Assembly: GCA_000435275.1 (NCBI GenBank)
Contig: FR883894.1
Coordinates: forward strand, 36,627-41,687
Source: Clostridium sp. CAG:557
Lineage (GTDB): Bacteria > Bacillota > Clostridia > Oscillospirales > Acutalibacteraceae
Direction of reading: 5' to 3'
DNA: 5,061 bases
A program made the position numbers and the translations under genes. Below the pieces are notes generated by a model that was not told the origin of the DNA, made no database searches, and saw nothing but the letters and a program-made list of their open reading frames with translations. Positions 1 to 5,061 of the stretch are shown here, piece by piece (within the stretch, counting starts at the first letter, position 1; each line of letters begins with the position of its first letter).

Positions 1-4
1 GACA

Positions 5-29
5 GCCACGCGATTGAAAATCGTGTGGC
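5..29 (+). repeat. Short inverted repeat / hairpin, function unknown
   Basis: The two 11-base arms (5-15 and 19-29) pair completely around a GAA loop. One pair (bases 10 and 24) is G-T, which is allowed in RNA made from the plus strand and becomes an A-C mismatch in RNA from the minus strand. No T-run follows on the plus side, and the window ends just beyond it on the minus side, so I cannot call it a terminator. It could belong to the 3' end of a gene lying left of the window. The hairpin itself is directly visible; its role is open. Confidence 0.4.
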
Positions 30-52
30 CGCGGATAAATCTAAATCATCGC

Positions 53-108
53 ACAAAACCAAATTAAGCGGGCACCAACAGTCACAACTGCGACTATTGA
101 CGCCCGCT
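53..108 (-). terminator. Long hairpin with T-rich tail, probable ferredoxin terminator
   Basis: Read on the minus strand, arms AGCGGGC (108-102) and GCCCGCT (73-67) enclose a further 12 pairs, giving a continuous 19-bp stem with a 4-base AGTT loop. Four of the pairs are G-U, and these would be A-C mismatches in plus-strand RNA, so the structure is built for minus-strand RNA. The stem is followed by TTAATTTGGTTTT (66-54), an interrupted U-tract. It starts 22 bases past the ferredoxin stop codon, where its terminator is expected. The stem is long and the tail imperfect, so a different RNA role is possible. Confidence 0.6.
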
Positions 109-130
109 ATAAACCTCTTTTTGCAAATTG

Positions 131-301
131 CTACTCTTGAGACAGAGCTCCCACGGGGCAAACGTTCGCGCAAGCACCACAAGATATGCAAATTTCCGGA
201 TCTATAACAAATTTGCCATCGCCAGCAGAAATTGCTCCAACAGGACACTCTGCCTCGCAAGCACCACATGAAATACAGTTGTCATTAATTTTATATGCCA
301 T
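131..301 (-). CDS. 2[4Fe-4S] ferredoxin, clostridial type
   Basis: This 56-residue protein is a complete bacterial-type ferredoxin, a small cytoplasmic low-potential electron carrier. Two copies of CxxCxxCxxxCP are visible: Cys9, 12, 15, 19-Pro and Cys38, 41, 44, 48-Pro. By the family rule, three cysteines of each motif plus the last cysteine of the other ligate each [4Fe-4S] cluster. The opening MAYKI and closing CANVCPVGA match the classic Clostridium pasteurianum ferredoxin closely, as does the length (that protein has about 55 residues). The ATG follows GGGAGGTG (317-310) with 8 bases of spacing, which fixes the start. It lies 72 bases after ricT but has its own strong promoter in that gap, and a hairpin lies downstream. 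Typical partners are pyruvate:ferredoxin oxidoreductase and hydrogenase, though none is encoded here. Any tie to the neighbouring Fe-S protein RicT is inference. Confidence 0.95.
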   Translation of the reverse strand: MAYKINDNCISCGACEAECPVGAISAGDGKFVIDPEICISCGACANVCPVGALSQE

Positions 302-309
302 TTTTCAAA

Positions 310-317
310 CACCTCCC
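310..317 (-). promoter_or_regulatory. Ribosome binding site of the ferredoxin gene
   Basis: GGGAGGTG on the minus strand, 8 bases before the ATG at 301. It is a strong Shine-Dalgarno match and the main support for this short gene's start. Confidence 0.85.
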
Positions 318-333
318 AAACATAAACACCTAC

Positions 334-362
334 ATTTTATCACATCTGAAAAAATACTGCAA
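334..362 (-). promoter_or_regulatory. Sigma-A type promoter of the ferredoxin gene
   Basis: On the minus strand a -35 TTGCAG (362-357) and a -10 TAAAAT (339-334) are separated by exactly 17 bases. Each hexamer differs from TTGACA or TATAAT at only one or two positions. Transcription would begin near 327, giving a leader of about 25 bases that carries the ribosome binding site. The promoter fills the gap after the ricT stop codon (374-376), so the ferredoxin can be expressed independently of the upstream operon. I see no terminator between ricT and this promoter, so read-through from the operon is also possible. Confidence 0.7.
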
Positions 363-373
363 ATAACAAATAA

Positions 374-1237
374 TTATTCCAAAATTTTTAACTCATCAAT
401 CTCATCTTTGCTAACCTTAATTTTTGCATCCTTAATAATTTTTACATCTTTCAAATTAAAGCAAACCGGCACCGCTTCGGGCGCTGAGTCCATACGAACT
501 TTCAACATTCCAGTTAAAAGATTTTGTTCAACGACCGTACCTTTTCCCTTTGGCGTGTCCACAATTGCACCCAGTTTCGGCGCATTTCTCAGTAAATCAG
601 CGTACGCATCCTGCTCAAATTTTAAACAGCACATCAGTCGGCCACAAGTTCCCGAAATTTTAACCGGGTTCAATGAAAGCCCCTGTTCTTTAGCCATTTT
701 TATTGAAACTGGTTGAAACTCATCCAAAAAAGTTGCGCAACAAAATGGTTTTCCACAAATGCCCAAACCTCCTAGAGATTTTGCCTCATCACGCACCCCA
801 ACTTGGCGCAGTTCTATTCGAGTTTTAAAAATTCCCGCTAATTCTTTCACAAGATTACGAAAGTCTACGCGTCCATCTGCAGTAAAATAAAACAAAATTT
901 TGCTACCATCAAAAGTGTACTCCACATCGATAAGCTTCATTTCTAGGCAGTGCTTTTTTATTTTCTCATTGAAAAGTTTTTTCGCTCGAACTTCCTTTTC
1001 CTTTAATTTTTCTAAACGCTCAACATCTTTAAAATTAGCTTTTCTAATAACCTTTTTCAAATTTTTAGCAAAACTATTTTCGGTAAAATTCTTTTTTGCG
1101 ATCACAACCCTACCACAATTCAACCCTTGAGCAGTCTCAACTACAGCTAAATCATTTACAGCAAATTTTTGACTTCCAGAATCAAAATAGTAAACTTTTC
1201 CAATCTCTTTAAATCTTATCCCAACAATTCCAAACAT
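374..1237 (-). CDS. ricT: RicT (YaaT), PSP1-domain Fe-S subunit of the RNase Y specificity complex
   Basis: 287 residues, close to B. subtilis YaaT (about 275). The start MFGIVGIRFKEIGKVYYFD aligns with the YaaT N-terminus. The PSP1 core carries the cysteine signature: LGICGKPFCC (Cys161, 166, 167) followed by PVSIKMAKEQGLSLNP and GTCGRLMCC (Cys198, 203, 204). In B. subtilis, RicT joins RicA (YmcA) and RicF (YlbF) in a complex holding [4Fe-4S] clusters. That complex steers RNase Y cleavage of mRNAs and affects sporulation, competence and biofilm formation. The ligands are PSP1-type cysteines, all kept here. Residues 52-100 are Lys/Glu-rich and probably helical. The ATG follows AAGGAGG (1249-1243) with 5 bases of spacing, and the gene starts 15 bases after holB. 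The identification is firm; the roles in this organism are transferred from Bacillus. Confidence 0.96.
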   Translation of the reverse strand: MFGIVGIRFKEIGKVYYFDSGSQKFAVNDLAVVETAQGLNCGRVVIAKKNFTENSFAKNLKKVIRKANFKDVERLEKLKEKEVRAKKLFNEKIKKHCLEMKLIDVEYTFDGSKILFYFTADGRVDFRNLVKELAGIFKTRIELRQVGVRDEAKSLGGLGICGKPFCCATFLDEFQPVSIKMAKEQGLSLNPVKISGTCGRLMCCLKFEQDAYADLLRNAPKLGAIVDTPKGKGTVVEQNLLTGMLKVRMDSAPEAVPVCFNLKDVKIIKDAKIKVSKDEIDELKILE

Positions 1238-1242
1238 TTTTT

Positions 1243-1249
1243 CCTCCTT
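1243..1249 (-). promoter_or_regulatory. Ribosome binding site of ricT
   Basis: A perfect AAGGAGG on the minus strand, 5 bases before the ATG at 1237 and only 3 bases after the holB stop codon. It supports both the ricT start and translation from a shared transcript. Confidence 0.85.
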
Positions 1250-1252
1250 GAA

Positions 1253-2236
1253 TTACAAATTACGGTTAGATATTTTAAATAAGTTTGAGCAAAAAAAAGT
1301 GGTTACATTTGATAAATTTACATTTTTTTCAACATAATCCTTTGTACAATGTATAATATCTATCAAATTTAAAACTTGTTTCATCGAAAGTTTTTCTGAT
1401 AATGTTTTAGCACAATCATTCGCATCCGCAACGGAAGCTTTTGCCAATAAAATCATTACATCCCTAAGTATAGAAGAAAAAATCTTTAACATGGAACTAA
1501 ACTCTTTTTTGCTATCTGAAAGCTGTGCCACCAAAGTCATTAACTCAAATTCATTCGACGAAACCAAACTCAGCGCAATCTTTTTGGCAATATCAGACGT
1601 TTTTTTCCAGTCAGGAAGTTTAATTAAGTTGAGTGCTACGCCAATGTTCCCTTTAGAAATTTGCCAAATTTCGTTTAAATTTTCTTCAGGGTAATTTTGG
1701 AGTAAATATTTATGTAATTCTTGCTGCGAAACCGATTTTAATGCTATTTGTTGAGTCCTTGAACGAATTGTCGAAAGAACATTTGCGAAATTCGTGCAAG
1801 TTAATATAAAAATTACATTCTTAGGTGGCTCTTCAAGTACTTTCAAAAGAGCATTTTGCGCCGGAACCCCCATATTATCGACATCAGAGAAAATATAAAC
1901 CTTATTTTGAGCCTCATTTGCAGCAATGTACGCATCAGATCGAATTTTTCTGACTGTCGCGATGCTATAAGTCTGCAAAACACCAGTTTTCTCGGGATAA
2001 ATCACATCTGGGTGAATACATTTTTGCACTTTTTTACAGTCAGAACATTCCTCACAAGCTACCCCCATTTTGGGTCGCGAGCAAACAGCCGTTTGTGCAA
2101 TTATATTCGCTAAAGTTTTTTTCCCTAAACCTTTTTCGCCTTCTATCAAAATTGCGTGAAAAACTTTATTTTCTTCAAATAATTCCTGTAATTGCGCTTT
2201 TACTTCATGATTCCCTACAAAATCGTTAAAATTCAT
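1253..2236 (-). CDS. holB: DNA polymerase III subunit delta prime (HolB)
   Basis: 327 residues, normal for a Gram-positive delta prime, the AAA+ clamp-loader subunit that helps DnaX and delta load the beta sliding clamp. The order of motifs is diagnostic. An N-terminal FxDxVGN-like start is followed by Walker A GEKGLGKKT (33-41). Next comes a zinc-binding cysteine set Cys52, 61, 64, 67 with HPDV (75-78), then a Walker-B-like FSDVDNM (116-122), NALLKVLEEPP (128-138) and sensor/arginine-finger stretch TIRSRTQ (156-162). The last replaces the usual SRC with SRT but keeps Arg160. Walker A is intact, unlike in E. coli delta prime, so nucleotide binding is possible. The C-terminal half is the helical collar domain and is poorly conserved, as usual. 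The ATG at 2236 has an AGGAAG site (2249-2244) overlapping the darA stop codon. Synteny with darA and ricT confirms the call. Confidence 0.96.
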   Translation of the reverse strand: MNFNDFVGNHEVKAQLQELFEENKVFHAILIEGEKGLGKKTLANIIAQTAVCSRPKMGVACEECSDCKKVQKCIHPDVIYPEKTGVLQTYSIATVRKIRSDAYIAANEAQNKVYIFSDVDNMGVPAQNALLKVLEEPPKNVIFILTCTNFANVLSTIRSRTQQIALKSVSQQELHKYLLQNYPEENLNEIWQISKGNIGVALNLIKLPDWKKTSDIAKKIALSLVSSNEFELMTLVAQLSDSKKEFSSMLKIFSSILRDVMILLAKASVADANDCAKTLSEKLSMKQVLNLIDIIHCTKDYVEKNVNLSNVTTFFCSNLFKISNRNL

Positions 2237-2243
2237 AAAAATA

Positions 2244-2249
2244 CTTCCT
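2244..2249 (-). promoter_or_regulatory. Ribosome binding site of holB overlapping the darA stop
   Basis: AGGAAG on the minus strand, 7 bases before the holB ATG. Its first two bases are the last two of the darA TAG stop codon (2250-2248). This suggests that ribosomes finishing darA help start holB (translational coupling), which is inference from spacing. Confidence 0.6.
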
Positions 2250-2571
2250 AAAGCTTTTCAAACCTGTCCACATCAAGAACAAAAACCGTTGCACCACCAA
2301 TAGTAATTTCAAATGGAATTGCGCTGTACATTCCCACTTCAAGTGGTGTTGCATTTGGCACACTTTGCTTGCGCTTATTGCTTTTTTCTTTGATAATTTT
2401 TATAACCTCGTCCACGCGCTCATCATCAACACCCGTTATAAAAGTTGTGTTGCCCACCTTCAAAAAGCCACCTGTAGTCGAAAGCTTAGTCACTGAAAAG
2501 CCGTTATCTGTAAGCGCATTTAGAACTGCATTTGCGTCATCGCTGTTTACTATTGCAAGAATCAGTTTCAC
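2248..2571 (-). CDS. darA: Cyclic-di-AMP receptor DarA (YaaQ/PstA family)
   Basis: 107 residues starting at GTG 2571; B. subtilis DarA has 109. This is a PII-like trimeric cytoplasmic protein that binds c-di-AMP, with downstream targets not settled in the family. Seen here: KLILAIV at the N-terminus, VTKLSTTGGFLKVGNTTF (27-44) and the C-terminal GGATVFVL (92-99), which all match S. aureus PstA and B. subtilis DarA without gaps up to residue 70. Thr28, Gly35-Phe36-Leu37, Asn41 and Gly47 of the ligand-binding region are present. The large loop before residue 90 is about two residues shorter and lacks the usual PMGG, reading TPLEVGMYSAIP. A longer reading from GTG 2580 adds three residues, but that codon sits inside the ribosome binding site, so I reject it. 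The gene lies 11 bases before holB. Confidence 0.95.
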   Translation of the reverse strand: MKLILAIVNSDDANAVLNALTDNGFSVTKLSTTGGFLKVGNTTFITGVDDERVDEVIKIIKEKSNKRKQSVPNATPLEVGMYSAIPFEITIGGATVFVLDVDRFEKL

Positions 2572-2576
2572 GATAA

Positions 2577-2583
2577 TCACCTC
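2577..2583 (-). promoter_or_regulatory. Ribosome binding site that decides the darA start
   Basis: The minus-strand site GAGGTGA (2583-2577) lies 5 to 8 bases before GTG 2571, depending on how the core is aligned. The GTG at 2580 is part of this site itself and so cannot be the working start codon. Confidence 0.75.
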
Positions 2584-2602
2584 AAAAACAAAATTTACGA
2601 AC

Positions 2603-3934
2603 TTATTTTATCACATCTATTGAAAAAATTCCATAGTACAACAAATTTTTGATGGAATTTTCGGTAATAACTTCTCCTGGCATCAAAATAGGAATTCCTG
2701 GCGGGCATGGACAAATTGTATTTGCGCTGATTTTTCCTAAAGAATCGCGGACCTCCACGGATTTTGAAGTACTGAATAAAGCTTCATGAAGCGATTTTTT
2801 TATAATCGGCACATCAAAAATAGGCGTTTCATTTTGTACACATTCACCATGCGGAAGTGTCTTTATTGCATACTTTAATCGAATAAAATCTGCTTTTGAG
2901 TTCATCGGTGTCGCGATAAAAACTACTTTATCTTTATCTGAAAGTTCTGGTTCTACACCATTTTTGCGAAAATATTCTGCAGCATCGTATCCCAAGAGTC
3001 CAATTTTAATCGTATTTAAAGTTAGTCTCACAGGGTCAACATTTTCGCAATCATCGAAAATACCTTTTCGCCTAGCAATTTTTTTAATCTTCACAACCTC
3101 ATTTTGGAGCTTTAAATAGGCTTTCTTACCATTTTGCTTCAGCCAGGATCTACAAATATCAAGAGAGGACATTATCGGATACGACGGGCTTGTAGAGCCA
3201 AAAAGCGCCATAGCTTGCTTAGCATTCTTGATGTATTTTTCGTTTGCAATGTGCAAAAATGCGCCACCTGTCAGGACCGGTAAAGTTTTGTGTACCGAAT
3301 CTGCCACCATATCCGCACCAAGTGCAAGTGGATGAATATCTCTTGACAAAAATTTCAAATGCGCTCCATGTGCGTTGTCAACCAGCAACGGCACGTTATA
3401 TCTATGACAAACTTTCGCGATACTTTCAATATCAGCGATACGACCAAAATAATCTGGGCTTGTTACATAAACGCAATCAAAATTTTTATCTTTTTGTAAC
3501 ATACTCTCAATTTCAGTTGCACTTATTTGTGAAAAATTATTTATACTTTCACTAATTTCTGGCATTATCCATTTGACTTTTGCATCTAAAATTGCCATCG
3601 TATTTACTGCACTTTTATGAATCATTCGCGACGCTATGATTTTTCCCCCGTAAGGCAACGCTAATTTTAGCATGGTTTGAATGCATAATGTACAACCTCC
3701 TGCAGAAAAAATTGTGCTTTTTGCTCCGTAAAGTTGTGCCATTAACATTTCTGCTTTTTTTATGACATTTGAAGCTTCGTAAAGGCTATCTGTGTCTGGA
3801 AGCTCGGTGAAATCTAACTCAAATAGTCGTTTACTCATTATTTTTTTCGAATTTTTGTGTCCTGGCGTGTGAAAAGATGCACGGTTTAAATTTTTATGAG
3901 CTCTTAACGCGTCATATAATGGTGTTTCTTTCAT
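2603..3934 (-). CDS. yaaO: YaaO-type Orn/Lys/Arg decarboxylase-family PLP enzyme
   Basis: 443 residues, somewhat shorter than B. subtilis YaaO (about 480). It is a fold-type I pyridoxal-phosphate enzyme of the Orn/Lys/Arg decarboxylase major domain. Visible motifs are FHTPGHK (21-27), TELPDTDSLYEAS (43-55), FSAGGCT (76-82) for the cofactor phosphate, VDNAHGAH (185-192) with Asp186 for the pyridine nitrogen, and DSVHKTLP (212-219) with Lys216 as the Schiff-base lysine. Further on are STSPSYPIMSSLDI (247-260) and the C-terminal domain signature CPCPPGIPILMPGE (408-421). Bacillus YaaO has NGTT and DEAHG where this protein has AGGC and DNAHG, so it belongs to a divergent branch. The substrate (arginine, lysine, ornithine or another) cannot be told from sequence. 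The ATG follows AGAAGGA (3947-3941) by 6 bases. It heads the yaaQ-holB-ricT cluster, as in Bacillus, but without tmk. Confidence 0.9.
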   Translation of the reverse strand: MKETPLYDALRAHKNLNRASFHTPGHKNSKKIMSKRLFELDFTELPDTDSLYEASNVIKKAEMLMAQLYGAKSTIFSAGGCTLCIQTMLKLALPYGGKIIASRMIHKSAVNTMAILDAKVKWIMPEISESINNFSQISATEIESMLQKDKNFDCVYVTSPDYFGRIADIESIAKVCHRYNVPLLVDNAHGAHLKFLSRDIHPLALGADMVADSVHKTLPVLTGGAFLHIANEKYIKNAKQAMALFGSTSPSYPIMSSLDICRSWLKQNGKKAYLKLQNEVVKIKKIARRKGIFDDCENVDPVRLTLNTIKIGLLGYDAAEYFRKNGVEPELSDKDKVVFIATPMNSKADFIRLKYAIKTLPHGECVQNETPIFDVPIIKKSLHEALFSTSKSVEVRDSLGKISANTICPCPPGIPILMPGEVITENSIKNLLYYGIFSIDVIK

Positions 3935-3945
3935 TTATATTCCTT

Positions 3946-3985
3946 CTAAAAATTAAACTCGCACCGCACTATATCGCGCGGTGCG
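3946..3985 (-). terminator. Intrinsic terminator of fba (or attenuator before yaaO)
   Basis: On the minus strand, CGCACCGCGC (3985-3976) and GTGCGGTGCG (3969-3960) form a 10-bp GC-rich stem with one G-U pair and a 6-base loop. It is followed by AGTTTAATTTTT (3959-3948). It lies 10 bases after the fba stop codon. The T-rich tail runs straight into the yaaO ribosome binding site at 3947-3941. On the plus strand the tail is weaker (TACTTGCCTTTT), and no gene there needs terminating. Confidence 0.75.
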
Positions 3986-3995
3986 TACTTGCCTT

Positions 3996-4931
3996 TTAAG
4001 CCTTGTTTGCGCTACCCAAAACATTATTTATTTTATGCGAAACCATGTTATAAATGGCCTCTCTGGCAGGTTTTAAATACTGCCTTGGGTCAAAATGCGA
4101 CGGATTTTCGTTAAGATATTTTCGAATTGTTCCTGTCATTGCCAGCCGCAAGTCTGAATCTATATTTATTTTGCAAACGGCCATTTTGGCGGCTTCTCGC
4201 AGCATTTCTTCCGGAATTCCTATTGCATCTGGCATTTTTCCGCCATTTTTATTTATCATATCAACAAATTCTGGTATTACCGACGACGCTCCGTGCAGCA
4301 CTATTGGAAAATTAGGCAACCTTTTTTCAATTTCATTTAATATATCAAAACGCAATTGCGGATTTTGGCCTGGTTTGAATTTATACGCTCCATGACTTGT
4401 TCCTATCGCAATTGCAAGTGAATCTACACCCGTCCGTTCAACAAAATCTTCCACCTGAGCTGGGTCTGTATAGTAAGCTTTCTCACTTGATACATCTACT
4501 TCATCCTCTATTCCTGCTAGTCGCCCAAGCTCTGCTTCTACTGTTACTTTCCGTGGATGTGCGTAATCTACAACCCGCTTCGCCAATTCTATGTTTTCTT
4601 CGTAATTTAGGCTCGAGCCATCAATCATTACTGATGTAAATCCGCCATCTATACAGCTTTTGCACAACTCAAAACTGTCTCCGTGATCCAAATGCAGAGC
4701 TATCGGAACCGAAGTTTCTTGTACGGCAGCTTCCACTAACTTCATTAAATATGTATGACTGGCATATCTCCTCGCTCCAGCCGACACTTGCAAAATTACC
4801 GGAGATTTTAATTCTTGACACGCTTTTGTTATCCCCTGCACAATTTCCATATTATTTACATTGAATGCGCCCACGGCATAGTTCTCTTTGTATGCTTTTT
4901 TTAGCATTTCTTTCGTATTTACTAATGACAT
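3996..4931 (-). CDS. fba: Class II fructose-1,6-bisphosphate aldolase
   Basis: 311 residues, the usual length for the longer clostridial class II aldolases. It is a cytoplasmic TIM-barrel zinc enzyme that interconverts fructose-1,6-bisphosphate with dihydroxyacetone phosphate and glyceraldehyde-3-phosphate. Active-site elements are in order: GAFNVNN (21-27), LDHGD (81-85) with catalytic Asp82 and zinc ligand His83, VEAELG (131-136) with Glu134, GTSHGAYK (177-184) with His180, LHGASSV (212-218) with His213, and NIDSDLR (256-262) at the phosphate-binding loop, where NIDTD is more common. The segment at 220-250, PEFVDMINKNGGKMPDAIG onward, is typical of the fructose-specific clostridial group rather than the shorter tagatose-type GatY/KbaY enzymes. 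The ATG follows GAGGGG (4947-4942) with 10 bases of spacing, and MSLVNTKEML is the expected N-terminus. The gene appears monocistronic, with a terminator directly after it. Substrate choice is inferred from family. Confidence 0.95.
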   Translation of the reverse strand: MSLVNTKEMLKKAYKENYAVGAFNVNNMEIVQGITKACQELKSPVILQVSAGARRYASHTYLMKLVEAAVQETSVPIALHLDHGDSFELCKSCIDGGFTSVMIDGSSLNYEENIELAKRVVDYAHPRKVTVEAELGRLAGIEDEVDVSSEKAYYTDPAQVEDFVERTGVDSLAIAIGTSHGAYKFKPGQNPQLRFDILNEIEKRLPNFPIVLHGASSVIPEFVDMINKNGGKMPDAIGIPEEMLREAAKMAVCKINIDSDLRLAMTGTIRKYLNENPSHFDPRQYLKPAREAIYNMVSHKINNVLGSANKA

Positions 4932-5061
4932 TCTCCATCATCCCCTCTTATTTTTGGCTAATTATTTATGTAGTCGATGTAGGCCCGCAGGGTCAAAAAT
5001 GCAAAATTTAACTATAATAATTATTTGTCCATTTTTGCATTTTTGAGGACAATGACTTTGA
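4932..5061 (-). promoter_or_regulatory. Upstream region of fba with candidate promoter hexamers
   Basis: These 130 bases hold no supported gene. On the minus strand TTGACC (4996-4991) lies 18 bases before TACATA (4972-4967), a good -35 with a poor -10; the resulting leader would be about 30 bases and carry the ribosome binding site. An alternative -10, TATAGT (5016-5011), has no convincing -35. On the plus strand TATAAT (5013-5018) is perfect but also lacks a -35. I am sure only that the fba promoter should lie here. Confidence 0.35.
4993..5046. repeat. 14-bp inverted repeat upstream of fba
   Basis: TCAAAAATGCAAAA (4993-5006) is repeated as its exact reverse complement at 5033-5046, separated by 26 bases. 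Near the centre is a 10-bp palindrome, AATAATTATT (5016-5025), whose axis is one base from that of the arms. A second, overlapping pair, TTGTCC (5025-5030) and GGACAA (5047-5052), encloses the right arm. The left arm overlaps the candidate fba -35 at 4991-4996. This looks like a paired operator or a DNA-bending site more than a terminator, since the stem is AT-rich and the loop long. Confidence 0.45.

Noticed and set aside
1..29. Possible tRNA fragment (GAA within a hairpin loop)
   Set aside because: The loop has three bases rather than seven, and no T-arm, acceptor stem or CCA end follows.
25..207. A 60-codon plus-strand reading frame at the left end
   Set aside because: It lies antisense over the ferredoxin and the terminator hairpin, starts at a GTG inside an inverted repeat, has no ribosome binding site, and resembles no family I know.
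186..716. A 176-codon plus-strand reading frame
   Set aside because: It covers the ferredoxin start, its promoter and the 3' part of ricT in antisense, and its low-complexity Ile/Ser/Phe-rich composition is that of a shadow frame.
4846..4941. A 29-codon reading frame starting with two ATGs just before the fba start, in another frame
   Set aside because: The ATGs are 0 and 3 bases from the GAGGGG site, too close for initiation, while the fba ATG is at a workable 10 bases. The predicted peptide is unlike any family I know.
5052..5061. Possible start of a divergent plus-strand gene at ATG 5052
   Set aside because: Only three codons are in the window, and the GAGG before it is just 3 bases away, so there is not enough to call a gene.
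1..5061. CRISPR array, insertion sequence, phage or defence genes
   Set aside because: I saw no regularly spaced repeats, transposase, integrase, nuclease or toxin-antitoxin motifs. All substantial frames are explained by the six housekeeping-type genes.

Overview
The window is AT-rich and reads as a chromosomal housekeeping segment from an anaerobic, low-GC Gram-positive bacterium. Class Clostridia is my best guess. The grounds are a nitrogen-regulatory-PII-like c-di-AMP receptor (DarA/YaaQ) beside holB and ricT, which is the Bacillota yaaQ-yaaR-holB-yaaT neighbourhood; a short clostridial-type 2[4Fe-4S] ferredoxin; a zinc-dependent class II fructose-bisphosphate aldolase; and strong AAGGAGG-type ribosome binding sites. 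All six genes lie on the minus strand, so transcription runs from right to left.

Layout in transcription order. At 5061-4932 is a non-coding region with a 14-bp AT-rich dyad and promoter-like hexamers. At 4931-3996 is fba (glycolysis/gluconeogenesis), followed by a GC-rich hairpin with a T-rich tail at 3946-3985, probably an intrinsic terminator. A tight cluster follows: a YaaO-type PLP-dependent Orn/Lys/Arg decarboxylase-fold enzyme (3934-2603), darA/yaaQ (2571-2248), holB (2236-1253, clamp-loader delta prime) and ricT/yaaT (1237-374, RNase Y specificity factor). Gaps inside the cluster are 31, 11 and 15 nt, as in an operon. Next comes a near-consensus promoter (334-362) driving a 56-residue ferredoxin (301-131), and then a 19-bp hairpin (67-108) that probably terminates it. 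The left 66 bases hold another inverted repeat and no gene that I can support.

The cluster resembles the Bacillus subtilis yaaO-tmk-yaaQ-yaaR-holB-yaaT-yabA region, but tmk (thymidylate kinase) and yaaR are absent here. The genes link second-messenger sensing (DarA), replication (HolB) and mRNA processing (RicT). This is conserved synteny, not evidence of one pathway. The ferredoxin next to the Fe-S protein RicT is a plausible but unproven link.

I found no new defence, mobile or CRISPR-like system. The points most worth a second look are small: the corrected GTG start of darA, the short ferredoxin gene and its own promoter, the strand-asymmetric hairpins at the left end, the terminator placed directly in front of the decarboxylase ribosome binding site, and the dyad upstream of fba.
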